From the NCBI RefSeq assembly GCF_900231165.1, contig NZ_LT960614.1, forward strand, positions 3,287,501 to 3,351,500: DNA of 64,000 nt, read 5' to 3'. How positions within the stretch are numbered: the stretch's first letter is position 1; each line of letters begins with the position of its first letter. Positions 38,106-47,325 of the stretch are shown piece after piece. Source of the stretch: Hartmannibacter diazotrophicus. Its GTDB lineage: Bacteria; Pseudomonadota; Alphaproteobacteria; Rhizobiales; Pleomorphomonadaceae. The notes below the pieces were generated by a model. The model saw only the letters and a list, made by a program, of their open reading frames with translations, ran no database searches and had not been told where the DNA came from. The position numbers and the translations under genes were made by a program.

Positions 38106-38905
38106 CGAACCACCTCGACAAGGACTGCTCGGACTGGGACATCGCCATGCAGGGGGCTGTCGACGGCATGCTCGACGCGGTCAACCTGCTGGCATTTGAG
38201 AACCATCTTCAGGAATGTCCGGCCTGCCGTGCCGACTTCGTCCGGACCAAAGCGGCGCGCTCTGCGATCCACCAGCATGCGGTGCGCTTCCCGGCAAGTC
38301 CGGACCTGCGACGGCGCGTCGAAGCCGCCCTCGTCCGCGAAGGTTTTGCGACCGCCTCACTTCCTTTCAAGGATCGACCCGCATGGGCCGCCTTCGCCCG
38401 CGTCGCGGCTTTCATGCGTCGCTGGAGCCTGGTGCCGTCGCTGGCGGCGTTGGCCGCGGCTCTCTTTCTCTTCATCGCACCGCCGGCAACCGATCCCGGA
38501 CCGCAGACCGATCTTGTCGCGAGCCATGTCCGTTCGCTTCTCGCCAACCATCTGACGGACGTCGCGACCTCCGACCGGCACACCGTCAAGCCCTGGTTCA
38601 ACGGCCGAATCGACTTCTCTCCTCCGGTGATCGATCTTGCCGCACGCGGCTTTCCGCTGGTCGGCGGACGGCTCGACTATGTCCATGGTCGGGTGGTTGC
38701 CGCCCTCGTCTACCGGCGCGACCGGCATGTCATCAATCTCTTCGTCTGGCCGGAGAGCGGCGGCATGTCCCACGCCGGCGAACACGACGGCTACAACCTC
38801 GTCCACTGGAACGAGGCGGGCCTGACCTTCTGGGCGGTCTCGGACCTCAATCCGGTGGAACTCAAGGAATTCCAGGAGGATTTTTCCGAGGACGCGCCGA
38901 AATGA
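38102..38905 (+). CDS. Zinc-finger anti-sigma factor, membrane-anchored
   Basis: A 267-residue protein overlapping the sigma gene (ATGA). The N-terminus carries the anti-sigma zinc motif [12 protein letters not shown] (about residues 34-45); one membrane helix is at [20 protein letters not shown]; the rest is periplasmic with a histidine-containing domain ([20 protein letters not shown]). It should hold the sigma factor until an envelope signal is sensed. A long hairpin begins at its stop codon. Confidence 0.92.
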   Translation: MTNHLDKDCSDWDIAMQGAVDGMLDAVNLLAFENHLQECPACRADFVRTKAARSAIHQHAVRFPASPDLRRRVEAALVREGFATASLPFKDRPAWAAFARVAAFMRRWSLVPSLAALAAALFLFIAPPATDPGPQTDLVASHVRSLLANHLTDVATSDRHTVKPWFNGRIDFSPPVIDLAARGFPLVGGRLDYVHGRVVAALVYRRDRHVINLFVWPESGGMSHAGEHDGYNLVHWNEAGLTFWAVSDLNPVELKEFQEDFSEDAPK

Positions 38906-38941
38906 CGGGGTCCCAGGGCGCAATTCGCTCTGGGACCCCGT
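38905..38941. terminator. Two-way hairpin terminator between convergent genes
   Basis: Perfect 12-bp stem ACGGGGTCCCAG/CTGGGACCCCGT around a 13-base loop, starting at the last base of the anti-sigma stop codon. The flanks have only short T runs, so termination may be modest. Confidence 0.65.
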
Positions 38942-38952
38942 CTTCAGCCGGG

Positions 38953-39309
38953 TTACTGGCTGGTGAGCCTTGAGGCGATCTTCTTGACGCCGTCCATCGC
39001 GCAGGCCTCGTCCTTGTCTCCGCCCGGCGCACCGCCGACGCCGATCGCGGCGACCATCTCGCCATCGATCCGGATGGCGACGCCGCCCGCCAGCAGAAGG
39101 ATGTTCGGCAACGTGACGAGCGCCGGAGCGGAGGGATTTCCCGCTGCCTTCTTCACAAACTCGCTCGTCGTGTCGAAGCCAAAGATCGGCCCCATCGTGA
39201 TCACGGTATAGGCCTTGCGGAAGCTGGAATCCTGGGTGTGGATGGTGGAATGGTCGCCCTTGGCCTGCACTTTCACGACGCCGTCCGCATTGACCACCGA
39301 CGCGCTGAC
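38953..39309 (-). pseudogene. GlcG/HbpS (DUF336) family protein, N-terminus cut off by IS3
   Basis: About 119 codons. They read VSASVVNADGVVKVQAKGD, then FRKAYTVITMGPIFGFDTT and the closing GGVAIRIDGEMVAAIGVGGA, all DUF336 features. The normal N-terminal helix pair is absent, and similarity stops near 39310, where IS3-related sequence starts. A GTG start at 39297 could give a 114-residue product, but the fold would be incomplete. Confidence 0.75.
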
Positions 39310-39712
39310 TGGACTTGCCCGGTTCTGGTGGAGAGCGTTTAGCTCACTTCACGGGCCCTTCGCTCGAATGCGATGGGGCTCAGGAAGCCGAGCGATGAAT
39401 GCCGCCTGACGGGGTTATAGAACCCGTCGATGTATCTGGCGATGGCGGTTTCGGCTTGCTGTCGGGTTTGCCATGCGACCGGCCAGATCAACTCCGACTT
39501 GATGGTCTTGAAGAACGTCTCGACCATCGAGTTGTCGTAGCAGTTCCCCTTGCCGCTCATCGAGATCAGGATGCCGCGCTTTCGAAGCTCGGCCTGATAG
39601 TCGACAGAGCAGTATTGCGATCCACGATCGGAATGGTGGACCAGCCCCGGCGCAGGGTCGCGGTTCGCAACGGCGCGCCGCAGAGCCTCGACGGGGAGGC
39701 TCAAAACCACCG
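39310..39712 (-). mobile_element. IS3-family element, 3' fragment
   Basis: One end adjoins the truncated GlcG-like gene near 39310. The OrfB C-terminal part follows (39339-39710). The OrfA and the OrfB N-terminal part are missing, so it cannot move by itself. Confidence 0.8.
39339..39710 (-). pseudogene. IS3-family transposase OrfB, C-terminal fragment
   Basis: About 123 codons with the catalytic-core end of IS3 transposases: LVHHSDRGSQYCSVDYQ (second aspartate), SMSGKGNCYDNSMVETFFKT (glutamate), and YNPVRRHSSLGFLSP. The first aspartate region is missing. Confidence 0.88.
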
Positions 39713-40095
39713 GTCAGCACTTCTGGCAGGTATGCCTATTTTGACCGATTAATGATATTTGTGGTTTTATATTGTGCACTGCACAGAGCTTCGCCACGCA
39801 ATTGGTACAGCAATAGGCAATCATACCCTCCCCGACCAATCCACCAACGACAGTGCCATTTATTCCTTAAAATCATTGTAAAAATCTCATGCCCCAACCT
39901 TGAGTACAGCATCATCGGAAAAAGTGCGAAACCGTTGGCTCTACAGCCATCAGACGGCAAACCAACTTGAGGCTTGTGGAAAAATTTCTGATTTGACCGT
40001 TTTATGGATTCTGTTGGCATCCTCCTTGCAAACGTCTGGGCGACGGCAGCCGGATCAGGGCCTGCTCACCAGAAACTCAGCAAAGGAGTGTCTCG
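39713..40095. other. AT-rich upstream region of the amide transporter operon
   Basis: About 380 bases, visibly AT-richer than the flanks (TTTATATTGTGCACTGCA near 39765; ATTTCTGATTTGACCGTTTT near 39990). No gene is supported. It should hold the operon promoter; a ribosome-binding site AAAGGAGTG precedes 40096. Confidence 0.5.
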
Positions 40096-41340
40096 ATGAC
40101 GAAGAGGGTGATCAACAGACGTGAAATTCTGCGACTTGGCGGCGGCGTGGCGGCCGGAGCCTTGGCCGTGCCCTTTTATGCGCGCAATGCCCTCGCCGAG
40201 GAGCCGATCAAGCTCGGCAGCCTTCTCGACGGTAGCGGGGCGCTGGGTCTTGAAGGCAAGCGCATGATCCAGACGACCGAATACGCGGTCGATCTGCTCA
40301 ACCAAGGCGGCGGCCTGCTCGGCCGGCCGATCAAGCTCATTTCCTATGACACCCAGTCGACCATGCAGCTCTATACGCAATATGCGCAGGAACTGGCGCT
40401 GAAGGAGAAGGTCGACGTCATCCAGGGCGGCATCACGTCCGCGTCGCGCGAGGCCATCCGGCCGATCTTCGACCGCTCCAGGACGCTCTATTTCTACAAC
40501 ACGCAGTATGAGGGCGGCGTCTGCGACCAGAACGTTTTCTGCACCGGCTCGACGCCGGCCCAGACGGTCAACCACATCGTCGACTATGCCCTGAAGAACT
40601 GGGGCAAGAAGGTCTACATTATCGCGGCCGACTACAACTACGGCCACATCACCGCGAGCTGGATGAAGAAGTTCACCGAGGACGGCGGCGGCGAGGTACT
40701 CGGCACCGACTTCTTCCCGCTGGACGTGACCAACTTCTCTTCCGCCATCAGCCGCATCCAACAGGCCGCGCCGGAATTCGTCCTCTCAGCCCTCGTCGGC
40801 GCCAATCACTCCGGTTTCTACCGTCAATGGGACGCCGCCGGCATGAAGTCGAAGATCCCGGTCGGCTCGTCCGTCTTTGGACTCGGCGACGAACTCACCA
40901 CTATGGACACCTCGACGACCGACGGCATCGTCACCTGTTACGGCTGGTACAACAATCTCGACACGCCTGCCTCGAAGGCGTTCGTGGATGGCATGCAGGC
41001 GAAGTTCGGAAAGGACGTCACCGACCTTTCGGAGCTCGACACCGCCACCTACGAAGGCATCATGCTGTGGGCCGAAGCGGTCAAGAAGGCCGGGACGGTG
41101 GAGCGCATGCCGGTGATCGAGGCGCTGGAATCCGGGATCACCATCGACAGCCCCACGGGCAAGGTGACCATGGATCCGGCAACCCATCATACGATCCGCA
41201 ACACCTTCCTGGCCCAGCCGAAAAATCGTACGTGGGAGATCATGGCGACCTTCCCCGACAGCTTCCCAGCGGACACCGGCGGTCGCTGCAACCTCATCGA
41301 CAGCCCGCGGACAAACAAGCAGTTCACGCCGGACATCTAA
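40096..41340 (+). CDS. Amide/urea-type ABC transporter substrate-binding protein
   Basis: A 414-residue periplasmic binding protein with a Tat-like signal (NRREILRLGGGVAAG, cut near ALA-E). It resembles the UrtA/FmdD/AmiC group of branched-chain amino acid-like receptors: IKLGSLLDGSGALGLEGK, DVIQGGITSASREAIRP, YEGGVCDQNVFCTGSTPAQT, and VYIIAADYNYGHITA. Members bind urea or short amides. An amidase gene at the end of the operon supports amides as ligand. Confidence 0.9.
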   Translation: MTKRVINRREILRLGGGVAAGALAVPFYARNALAEEPIKLGSLLDGSGALGLEGKRMIQTTEYAVDLLNQGGGLLGRPIKLISYDTQSTMQLYTQYAQELALKEKVDVIQGGITSASREAIRPIFDRSRTLYFYNTQYEGGVCDQNVFCTGSTPAQTVNHIVDYALKNWGKKVYIIAADYNYGHITASWMKKFTEDGGGEVLGTDFFPLDVTNFSSAISRIQQAAPEFVLSALVGANHSGFYRQWDAAGMKSKIPVGSSVFGLGDELTTMDTSTTDGIVTCYGWYNNLDTPASKAFVDGMQAKFGKDVTDLSELDTATYEGIMLWAEAVKKAGTVERMPVIEALESGITIDSPTGKVTMDPATHHTIRNTFLAQPKNRTWEIMATFPDSFPADTGGRCNLIDSPRTNKQFTPDI

Positions 41341-41452
41341 GTCCAGGGGCGCGGCCGTCTGCCTTTTAATGCCGCGCTCCCCGGTACTCGCACAATGCCA
41401 TGGGGCAGACTTTCTGCCTGTCCCACGGCCTCGCGGCCCACGGAGCGAACAT

Positions 41453-42319
41453 ATGGATCTTGCAGGACTTCTTGCCTACAACGTCGTCGCGGGCGTCGCG
41501 ACACTGGTGCTGGTCACGCTCGGCCTCGGCGTGATCTACGGCATGATGAGGATCATCAACCTCGCCCACGGCGAGTTCATGATGCTCGGCGCCTATACCG
41601 CGGTGACGGCGGTCGATGCCGGTGTCAACATCTGGATCGCGATGCTGATCCTGCCACCGGTCGTCGTGGGCCTTATCGGCCTTTTCCTTGAGCGCACGGT
41701 CATCCGCTTCCTCTATGGCCGGATGATGGACACGATGCTCGCGACTTGGGGCATCAGTCTCGGCCTCATCGGCCTGATCACGACGCTTTACGGCAATGTG
41801 GTGCACGGCGTCTCCACGCCGGTCGGCAGTTTCGATATCGGCCCCTACGGCGCCAGCCTCTACAGCCTCGTCATCTTCTTCGTGGCGCTCGCCACGCTTG
41901 CCGGCATGTTCGCGCTGCTGCGCTTCACGAAATTCGGCCTCATCCTTCGCGCCACCATGCAGAACCCGCGCATGGCCGCCGCCCTCGGCGTTTCGCCCGA
42001 CCGCATCTACATGGCCACCTTTTCGCTTGGCGCGGCGCTGGCCGGTCTTGCAGGCGGGGCGCTCGCGCCGATCTCCGGCATTTCACCCTCCATGGGAGCG
42101 GCCTATATCGCCCGTGCCTTCATCACGGTGCTCGGCGGCGGCCCGGCCATCATCACGGGAACGGGACTTGCCTCCAGCCTTTTTGGCACCATCAACGAAC
42201 TCGTCTCCTTCAAGACCACGCCGGTGATCGGTAACGTGGCGCTGCTCGTCGCAGCGGTGCTGCTGATCCGCGTGCTGCCGCAGGGCATCACCGGCCGCTA
42301 CCTGAGGCGCAGCCTATGA
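41453..42319 (+). CDS. HAAT-family ABC permease (UrtB/LivH-like)
   Basis: A 288-residue membrane protein with about eight helices. It has the LivH-type segment MMRIINLAHGEFMMLGAY near the start and the EAA-like loop MAAALGVSPDRIYMATFSLG. It pairs with the second permease, which overlaps its stop (ATGA). The ATG at 41453 is chosen because the first helix begins there. Confidence 0.92.
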   Translation: MDLAGLLAYNVVAGVATLVLVTLGLGVIYGMMRIINLAHGEFMMLGAYTAVTAVDAGVNIWIAMLILPPVVVGLIGLFLERTVIRFLYGRMMDTMLATWGISLGLIGLITTLYGNVVHGVSTPVGSFDIGPYGASLYSLVIFFVALATLAGMFALLRFTKFGLILRATMQNPRMAAALGVSPDRIYMATFSLGAALAGLAGGALAPISGISPSMGAAYIARAFITVLGGGPAIITGTGLASSLFGTINELVSFKTTPVIGNVALLVAAVLLIRVLPQGITGRYLRRSL

Positions 42320-43404
42320 CCCCTGACTACAAGACGGCATTCCGCCGTTCGGTCCAGCTTCAATGGGCAAGCTTCCTGGTGATGCTTGCCGCCGGACTGG
42401 CCGTGATGTTCGGTGCCCCCCTTTTCACAGATACGTTCGGGCTCGTGCAGTTGACGGGCTTTGCGGCCATGGCGATCTATGCCTTGAGCCAGGGCTTCGT
42501 GTGGGGCTACGCCGGCATTCTCTCCTTCGGCCAGGCAACCTTTCTCGGGCTCGGCGGCTATGCCTATGCCGTGTCGGTGATAAACATGGGCGACAGCACC
42601 CTACCGGTGCTGATCTCCATCGCCGTGCCGATGCTCTTTGCCCTGCTGCTCGGCTACTTCATGTTCTACGGCCGCATCAGCGACGCCTATATCGGCGTGA
42701 TCACGCTGACCGTCTCGGTGATCCTGTTTCAACTCGTCAACGCCACATCCGGCAGCCAGTACCGGATCGGCGAGGCGGAACTCGGCGGTTTCAATGGCAT
42801 TCCGGCCATCCCGCCGATCAACATGCCGGGCGATCCCGACTATATCCTCGACCTCGACCAGATGTGGTACGCGGGCATGGGAGCGCTCATCCTTGCCTAT
42901 GTCTTCCTGCGCGCCGTGCTCGCCAGCCGTTTCGGACGGGTGGTGGTGGCAATCCGCGAGAATGAGACCCGCGCCCAGCTTCTCGGCTACGACCCGCGTC
43001 TCTACAAGCTTCTCGCCTTCGTCGTCTCGGCCGGCGTTGCCGGGCTCGGCGGCTGCGTCTTCGCTAACTGGGGCGGTTTCATCAGTCCCACCGTCTTCAG
43101 CCTCACCATGTCCGCGGAGGTCATCGTCTTCGTTCTCGTCGGCGGTCTCGGCACCCTGCTCGGCCCTATCCTCGGCGGCGTCTTCATCTCTTGGCTGATC
43201 ATCAAGGCCGGCACCCAGTCGGCGATCGATTCCAATCTCGGCCTCGGCATCGTGCTGGTGCTCTTCGTGCTGCTGATCCCGCAGGGCATCGTCCCGTCGG
43301 TTCGCGCGCTCCTGCGAGGTGTCCTTTACAGGCTGCTTCCCAAACCCGCTTCCGAAGCGACTATCGCCATGACTGAGAATCTCGCCACGGAGGGAAAGTC
43401 ATGA
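42316..43404 (+). CDS. HAAT-family ABC permease (UrtC/LivM-like)
   Basis: A 362-residue membrane protein with about ten helices. It has the LivM-type SFGQATFLGLGGYAYAVS and the cytoplasmic ENETRAQLLGYDPRLYKLLA. It follows the LivH-like gene with a four-base overlap and overlaps the first ATPase gene. Confidence 0.93.
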   Translation: MTPDYKTAFRRSVQLQWASFLVMLAAGLAVMFGAPLFTDTFGLVQLTGFAAMAIYALSQGFVWGYAGILSFGQATFLGLGGYAYAVSVINMGDSTLPVLISIAVPMLFALLLGYFMFYGRISDAYIGVITLTVSVILFQLVNATSGSQYRIGEAELGGFNGIPAIPPINMPGDPDYILDLDQMWYAGMGALILAYVFLRAVLASRFGRVVVAIRENETRAQLLGYDPRLYKLLAFVVSAGVAGLGGCVFANWGGFISPTVFSLTMSAEVIVFVLVGGLGTLLGPILGGVFISWLIIKAGTQSAIDSNLGLGIVLVLFVLLIPQGIVPSVRALLRGVLYRLLPKPASEATIAMTENLATEGKS

Positions 43405-44150
43405 ACGCGACGTCCGTGCCTGCGACGCCGGAACTCGTTCCCCTTCTTCGGGCCCACGGCGCCACCATGCGCTTTGGCGGCGTCACCGCCGTCAACGACG
43501 TCAATTTCACCCTTGGAGAGGTGGAGCTTCGTTGCCTGATCGGGCCGAACGGCGCCGGCAAAAGCACCTTCTTCAAGATGCTCACCGGCCAATTGAAGCC
43601 GACAGAGGGCAAGATCAGCTTCCGCACCACGGACATCACAGGGGCCGAGCCGCACGAGATCGCGCGCCTCGGCGTCGGGATCAAAACACAGGTGCCCAAT
43701 GTCTTCAACGGCCTCACCGCCTACGAGAACATCTTCGTCGCCGCCTCGCGCGGCAAGTCTATCCAGCGCACGCGCGCCATCGTCGACGAGACGCTGACGC
43801 GGCTGAAACTCACGGACATCGCCAGCCGCATCGTCGGCCAGCTCGCCCACGGCCAGAGGCAATGGGTGGAGATCGCCACCGTCATCGCCCAGGAGCCGGA
43901 GCTGATCCTGCTCGACGAGCCGGCCGCCGGCATGACCCACGAGGAGGTCAACCGCACCGCCGAGCTCATCCGCGAGGTCAACCGGACCCAGGCCCTCATC
44001 GTCGTCGAGCACGACATGCAGTTCATCCGGATGATCGCGAAGACCGTCACCGTCTTCAACCAAGGTCGGATTCTCATTGAAGACAGCGTCGACAAGGTGC
44101 TTGCCGACCAGCGGGTGCGCGACGTCTATCTCGGCAAGCAGGCGGCATGA
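43401..44150 (+). CDS. ABC transporter ATPase (UrtD/LivG-like)
   Basis: A 249-residue ATPase. Walker A is GPNGAGKSTFFKML, the signature is degenerate as in UrtD proteins (LAHGQRQWVEIA), Walker B is LILLDEPAAGMTHEE, and the switch histidine is in VVEHDM. It powers amide/urea uptake with the next gene. Confidence 0.94.
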   Translation: MNATSVPATPELVPLLRAHGATMRFGGVTAVNDVNFTLGEVELRCLIGPNGAGKSTFFKMLTGQLKPTEGKISFRTTDITGAEPHEIARLGVGIKTQVPNVFNGLTAYENIFVAASRGKSIQRTRAIVDETLTRLKLTDIASRIVGQLAHGQRQWVEIATVIAQEPELILLDEPAAGMTHEEVNRTAELIREVNRTQALIVVEHDMQFIRMIAKTVTVFNQGRILIEDSVDKVLADQRVRDVYLGKQAA

Positions 44151-44875
44151 CCATGGCGAATAACGACACTCCTCTCCTTGCCGCCAACCGCCTCGACGCC
44201 GGCTACGGCCGCATCCCGATCCTTTTCGGCGTGAACTTTGCTGTCCGCGCTGGCGAGGCTGTTGGCATTCTGGGCCATAACGGAATGGGCAAGACGACCC
44301 TGCTACGAACGCTCATGGGTTATCTGCCCGCGACGTCCGGCGCGGTGACTTTTTCCGGCGCCGATGTCACGCGGGACACGCCGACGAAGCGCGCCCGTGC
44401 GGGCATGGGTTACGTGCCGCAGGGACGCGAAATCTTCCCGAACCTCAGCGTTCGCGAAAATCTCGTCATGGGCTGCCTCCTGGCCGAGCGGCCGGAAGAG
44501 GAGACCATCGCCGACATCCTGACAATTTTCCCCCGCCTCAAGGCCTATCTCGACCGACCGGGCGGGGCGCTCTCCGGCGGCGAGCAGCAACTTCTCGCGC
44601 TGGCCCGGTGCCTCTGCCAGGACCCGCGCATCCTCCTGCTCGACGAACCGACCGAAGGCATCCAGCCGTCCATCATCGAGGAAATCATCGAGACGCTGCA
44701 CGACATCCGCACGAAGCGGGGGCTCACCATCCTGCTCGTCGAGCAGAACCTCAATTTCATCTCCTCCCTCTCGGACCGCATCCTCATCCTCCAGAAGGGG
44801 ACGATCGTGCGCGAGGTGACGCCGGACGCAGCCCGCAACAGCGAGACGGTCGACGAATTCGTCGGAATGAACTGA
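44147..44875 (+). CDS. ABC transporter ATPase (UrtE/LivF-like)
   Basis: A 242-residue ATPase with Walker A GHNGMGKTTLLRTL, the LivF-type segment MGYVPQGREIFPNLSVRENL, signature LSGGEQQLLALAR and Walker B ILLLDEPTEGIQPS. The GREIFP..TV/S region is typical of UrtE. It overlaps the previous gene (ATGA). Confidence 0.94.
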   Translation: MTMANNDTPLLAANRLDAGYGRIPILFGVNFAVRAGEAVGILGHNGMGKTTLLRTLMGYLPATSGAVTFSGADVTRDTPTKRARAGMGYVPQGREIFPNLSVRENLVMGCLLAERPEEETIADILTIFPRLKAYLDRPGGALSGGEQQLLALARCLCQDPRILLLDEPTEGIQPSIIEEIIETLHDIRTKRGLTILLVEQNLNFISSLSDRILILQKGTIVREVTPDAARNSETVDEFVGMN

Positions 44876-44906
44876 CCCGCCCGCTCCGCCTTACCCGAAG
44901 CTCAAC

Positions 44907-46478
44907 ATGGTTGAAGACATCATGGATACTGCCGCCGCTCCCTTGCCTGAAATGGATCTCGTGGAGATGACCCTCGCCGACGTCGCCGACGCCTTCGCCC
45001 GCGGCATCACAGCCGAAGCGCTGGCGGCGGCCTTTCTCGAGCGGATCAAGACCTACAATCCCCAATACAACGCCATCATCTACCTCAACGAAAGCGCCCT
45101 CGACGACGCCCGCGAGATCGACCGTCGGCGCGCAGCCGGGGAGGAACTCGGACCGCTCGCCGGCGTGCCGGTAGTGGTGAAGGACACCATGGACATGGTT
45201 GGCTTTCCGACAACGGCCGGCTGGCACTTCCTCTCGTCGAAGGCCGGTGGCGTCGATCTGATCCCGGAGACGGATTCCCCTGTCGTTGCCCGTATCCGAA
45301 ACGCCGGCTGCGTCATTCTCGGCAAGACCAACGTCCCGGTCCTGAGTGCCACCGGCAGCCATGCGAGCGACAGCTGGGCCGGCCCAACGCTCAACTCGGC
45401 CATGCTCGACCGGATGCCGGGCGGCAGCAGCGCAGGCACGGCAACCGCCGTCGGTGCCAGTCTCGCCGTCCTCGGCCTTGCGGAGGAGACCGGCGGTTCG
45501 ATCCAGAATCCGGCGGCCGCCCAGGGCCTCGTCGGTATCAAGCCCACCTTCGCCCTCGTACCCAATGCCGGTGTCGTACCGCTCGCCGGCAGCACCCGCG
45601 ATGTGGTCGGACCGATTGCTCACTGCGTGCGCGACGCCGCCCTGACCCTCGACGTTCTGGCCGGCTATACGGCCGAGGACCCGAAGACCGTCGCCGGCAT
45701 CGGCAAGAAGCCGGAGGGAGGATATGCATCCAGGTTGAGCACGACCGCGCTTCAGGGCAAGCGGCTCGGCCTTTATGGGCCCGGTTGGCGCGACCGCTCG
45801 CTGTCGGAGGACTGCATGCTTCTCTATGAACGCGTTCAGAAAGAGCTGGAAACACGCGGCGCCACGCTCGTCGCCGATCCCTTTGCCGGTTCCGGCTTCA
45901 ACGAAATCGGCAAGCCGGCCAAGGGGCTCGACCACTATGACCCGAGCGGCATGGAGAGCGTTCCTTACGACATGGATCTCTACCTGAAGCGCCTTGGACC
46001 TTCGGCCGCCTTGAAGAGCTTTGCCGAATTCGCCGAGGCGACAAAGGCTGAGGATCCTTTCGCGCCCGACGGTGTGCTCTTCTTCCTGCGCGATCTCCCA
46101 GGGCTCTGGAAGGGCCTTGAAAATCCTACGACGCCGCCGGACTTGCCGGAATTCCTCGCCGCCCGCGAGGCCTATCTGAAGATTCTCGCCAAGGTGATGG
46201 AGGGCAATCGTCTCGACGCCCTCATATTCCCGCAGATGCGCGACGAGCTGCCTCCGCTCGTCGGGTCGGAGACAATCCACGAGACCTGCGTTTGCGAACT
46301 CAATATCGCCGGGCTGCCGGGGGTGACGGTGCCCGCCGGTACCTATCCGTCCGGCGCTCCGTTCAACATCATATTTATCGGTCCGCTGTGGAGCGAGGCC
46401 GACCTTCTGGCCCTTGCCTACGACTACGAGACGGCGACCGGCTATCGCAAGGCGCCCAATCTCGTTTCGGGACAGTAA
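44907..46478 (+). CDS. Amidase-signature hydrolase
   Basis: A 523-residue amidase. The Ser-cisSer-Lys triad is visible: Lys92 in VPVVVKDTMD, cis-Ser in MPGGSSAGTATAVG (about 174) and the nucleophile serine in ETGGSIQNPAAAQGLVG (about 197). It hydrolyses amides to acid and ammonia. It follows the transporter genes by 31 bases on the same strand, so imported amides are probably split here. A second ATG at 44922 is an alternative start. Confidence 0.92.
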   Translation: MVEDIMDTAAAPLPEMDLVEMTLADVADAFARGITAEALAAAFLERIKTYNPQYNAIIYLNESALDDAREIDRRRAAGEELGPLAGVPVVVKDTMDMVGFPTTAGWHFLSSKAGGVDLIPETDSPVVARIRNAGCVILGKTNVPVLSATGSHASDSWAGPTLNSAMLDRMPGGSSAGTATAVGASLAVLGLAEETGGSIQNPAAAQGLVGIKPTFALVPNAGVVPLAGSTRDVVGPIAHCVRDAALTLDVLAGYTAEDPKTVAGIGKKPEGGYASRLSTTALQGKRLGLYGPGWRDRSLSEDCMLLYERVQKELETRGATLVADPFAGSGFNEIGKPAKGLDHYDPSGMESVPYDMDLYLKRLGPSAALKSFAEFAEATKAEDPFAPDGVLFFLRDLPGLWKGLENPTTPPDLPEFLAAREAYLKILAKVMEGNRLDALIFPQMRDELPPLVGSETIHETCVCELNIAGLPGVTVPAGTYPSGAPFNIIFIGPLWSEADLLALAYDYETATGYRKAPNLVSGQ

Positions 46479-46572
46479 AAAATGTCGGCGCAAGTGCAGG
46501 GAGATGTCCTCGCTCCCTCTCCAAATTCCATTTTCTTCCTGTACCTTGGCGGCAACGGGAGGAAATTCGGAC

Positions 46573-47325
46573 ATGCTGACCAGACATCGTCATCAGGAAA
46601 TCGTCGCGGCCTTGCACAATGTCGGCAAAGTGGAAGTCGCCGATATCGCGCTACGCCTCAATGTTTCGGAAGAAACGATCCGGCGCGACCTGAAGACGCT
46701 AGAAGGCGAAGGGCAGCTGCGCCGCATCTATGGTGGTGCGGTCCTGCCGCGTCTCGATCAGGAACGCCCGCTCATGGAGCGCGGCAAGCTAAACTCGCGG
46801 GAAAAGGCCCAGGTGGCGCAGATCGCGCTTGGCCTGGTGACCGACGGCCTTTCCATCTTCATCGACACCGGCACGACGACGCTGGCATTCGCGCGGCGGC
46901 TCGTCGGCCGTTCGCTGACCGTCACGACCAACTCGATCGACATCGCGCTGTTGCTGGCGAACGGTCCGACGCGGGTCAACCTCGCGCCCGGGACGCTGCG
47001 CCCGAAGGACAACGCGCTCGTCGGCTACGAGACCATCACCTACGCCCGGCGCTTCTTCTTCGATATCGCCTTCATGGGCATTGCGGCCTGCGACATCGAC
47101 CACGGCTGGATGGACTACGAGGAACACGAGTCGGCGCTGCGCAAGACGCTGCGCGGGCAGACTCGCCGGTCCGTTCTTCTGGCGGATTCCCGCAAATTCG
47201 GGCGCCAGGCAAATCTCTACACATTCGGCCTCGGCGATCCGCTCACGGTTGTGACGGACAAACCGCCCCCGCAGGCCTTTCAGGACATCTTTACTAGCAA
47301 TGACATCGATCTCATCACTTCATGA
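46573..47325 (+). CDS. DeoR-family transcriptional regulator
   Basis: A 250-residue protein with the DeoR helix-turn-helix (MLTRHRHQEIVAALHNVGKV, VSEETIRRDLKTLEGEGQL, RRIYGGAV) and the sugar-isomerase-like sensor domain (IFIDTGTTTLAFAR, DIAFMGIAACDIDHGWM, LLADSRKFGR). DeoR proteins usually sense a phosphorylated metabolite. Its 3' end overlaps the M20 hydrolase gene by 26 bases, which suggests control of the genes downstream. Confidence 0.92.
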   Translation: MLTRHRHQEIVAALHNVGKVEVADIALRLNVSEETIRRDLKTLEGEGQLRRIYGGAVLPRLDQERPLMERGKLNSREKAQVAQIALGLVTDGLSIFIDTGTTTLAFARRLVGRSLTVTTNSIDIALLLANGPTRVNLAPGTLRPKDNALVGYETITYARRFFFDIAFMGIAACDIDHGWMDYEEHESALRKTLRGQTRRSVLLADSRKFGRQANLYTFGLGDPLTVVTDKPPPQAFQDIFTSNDIDLITS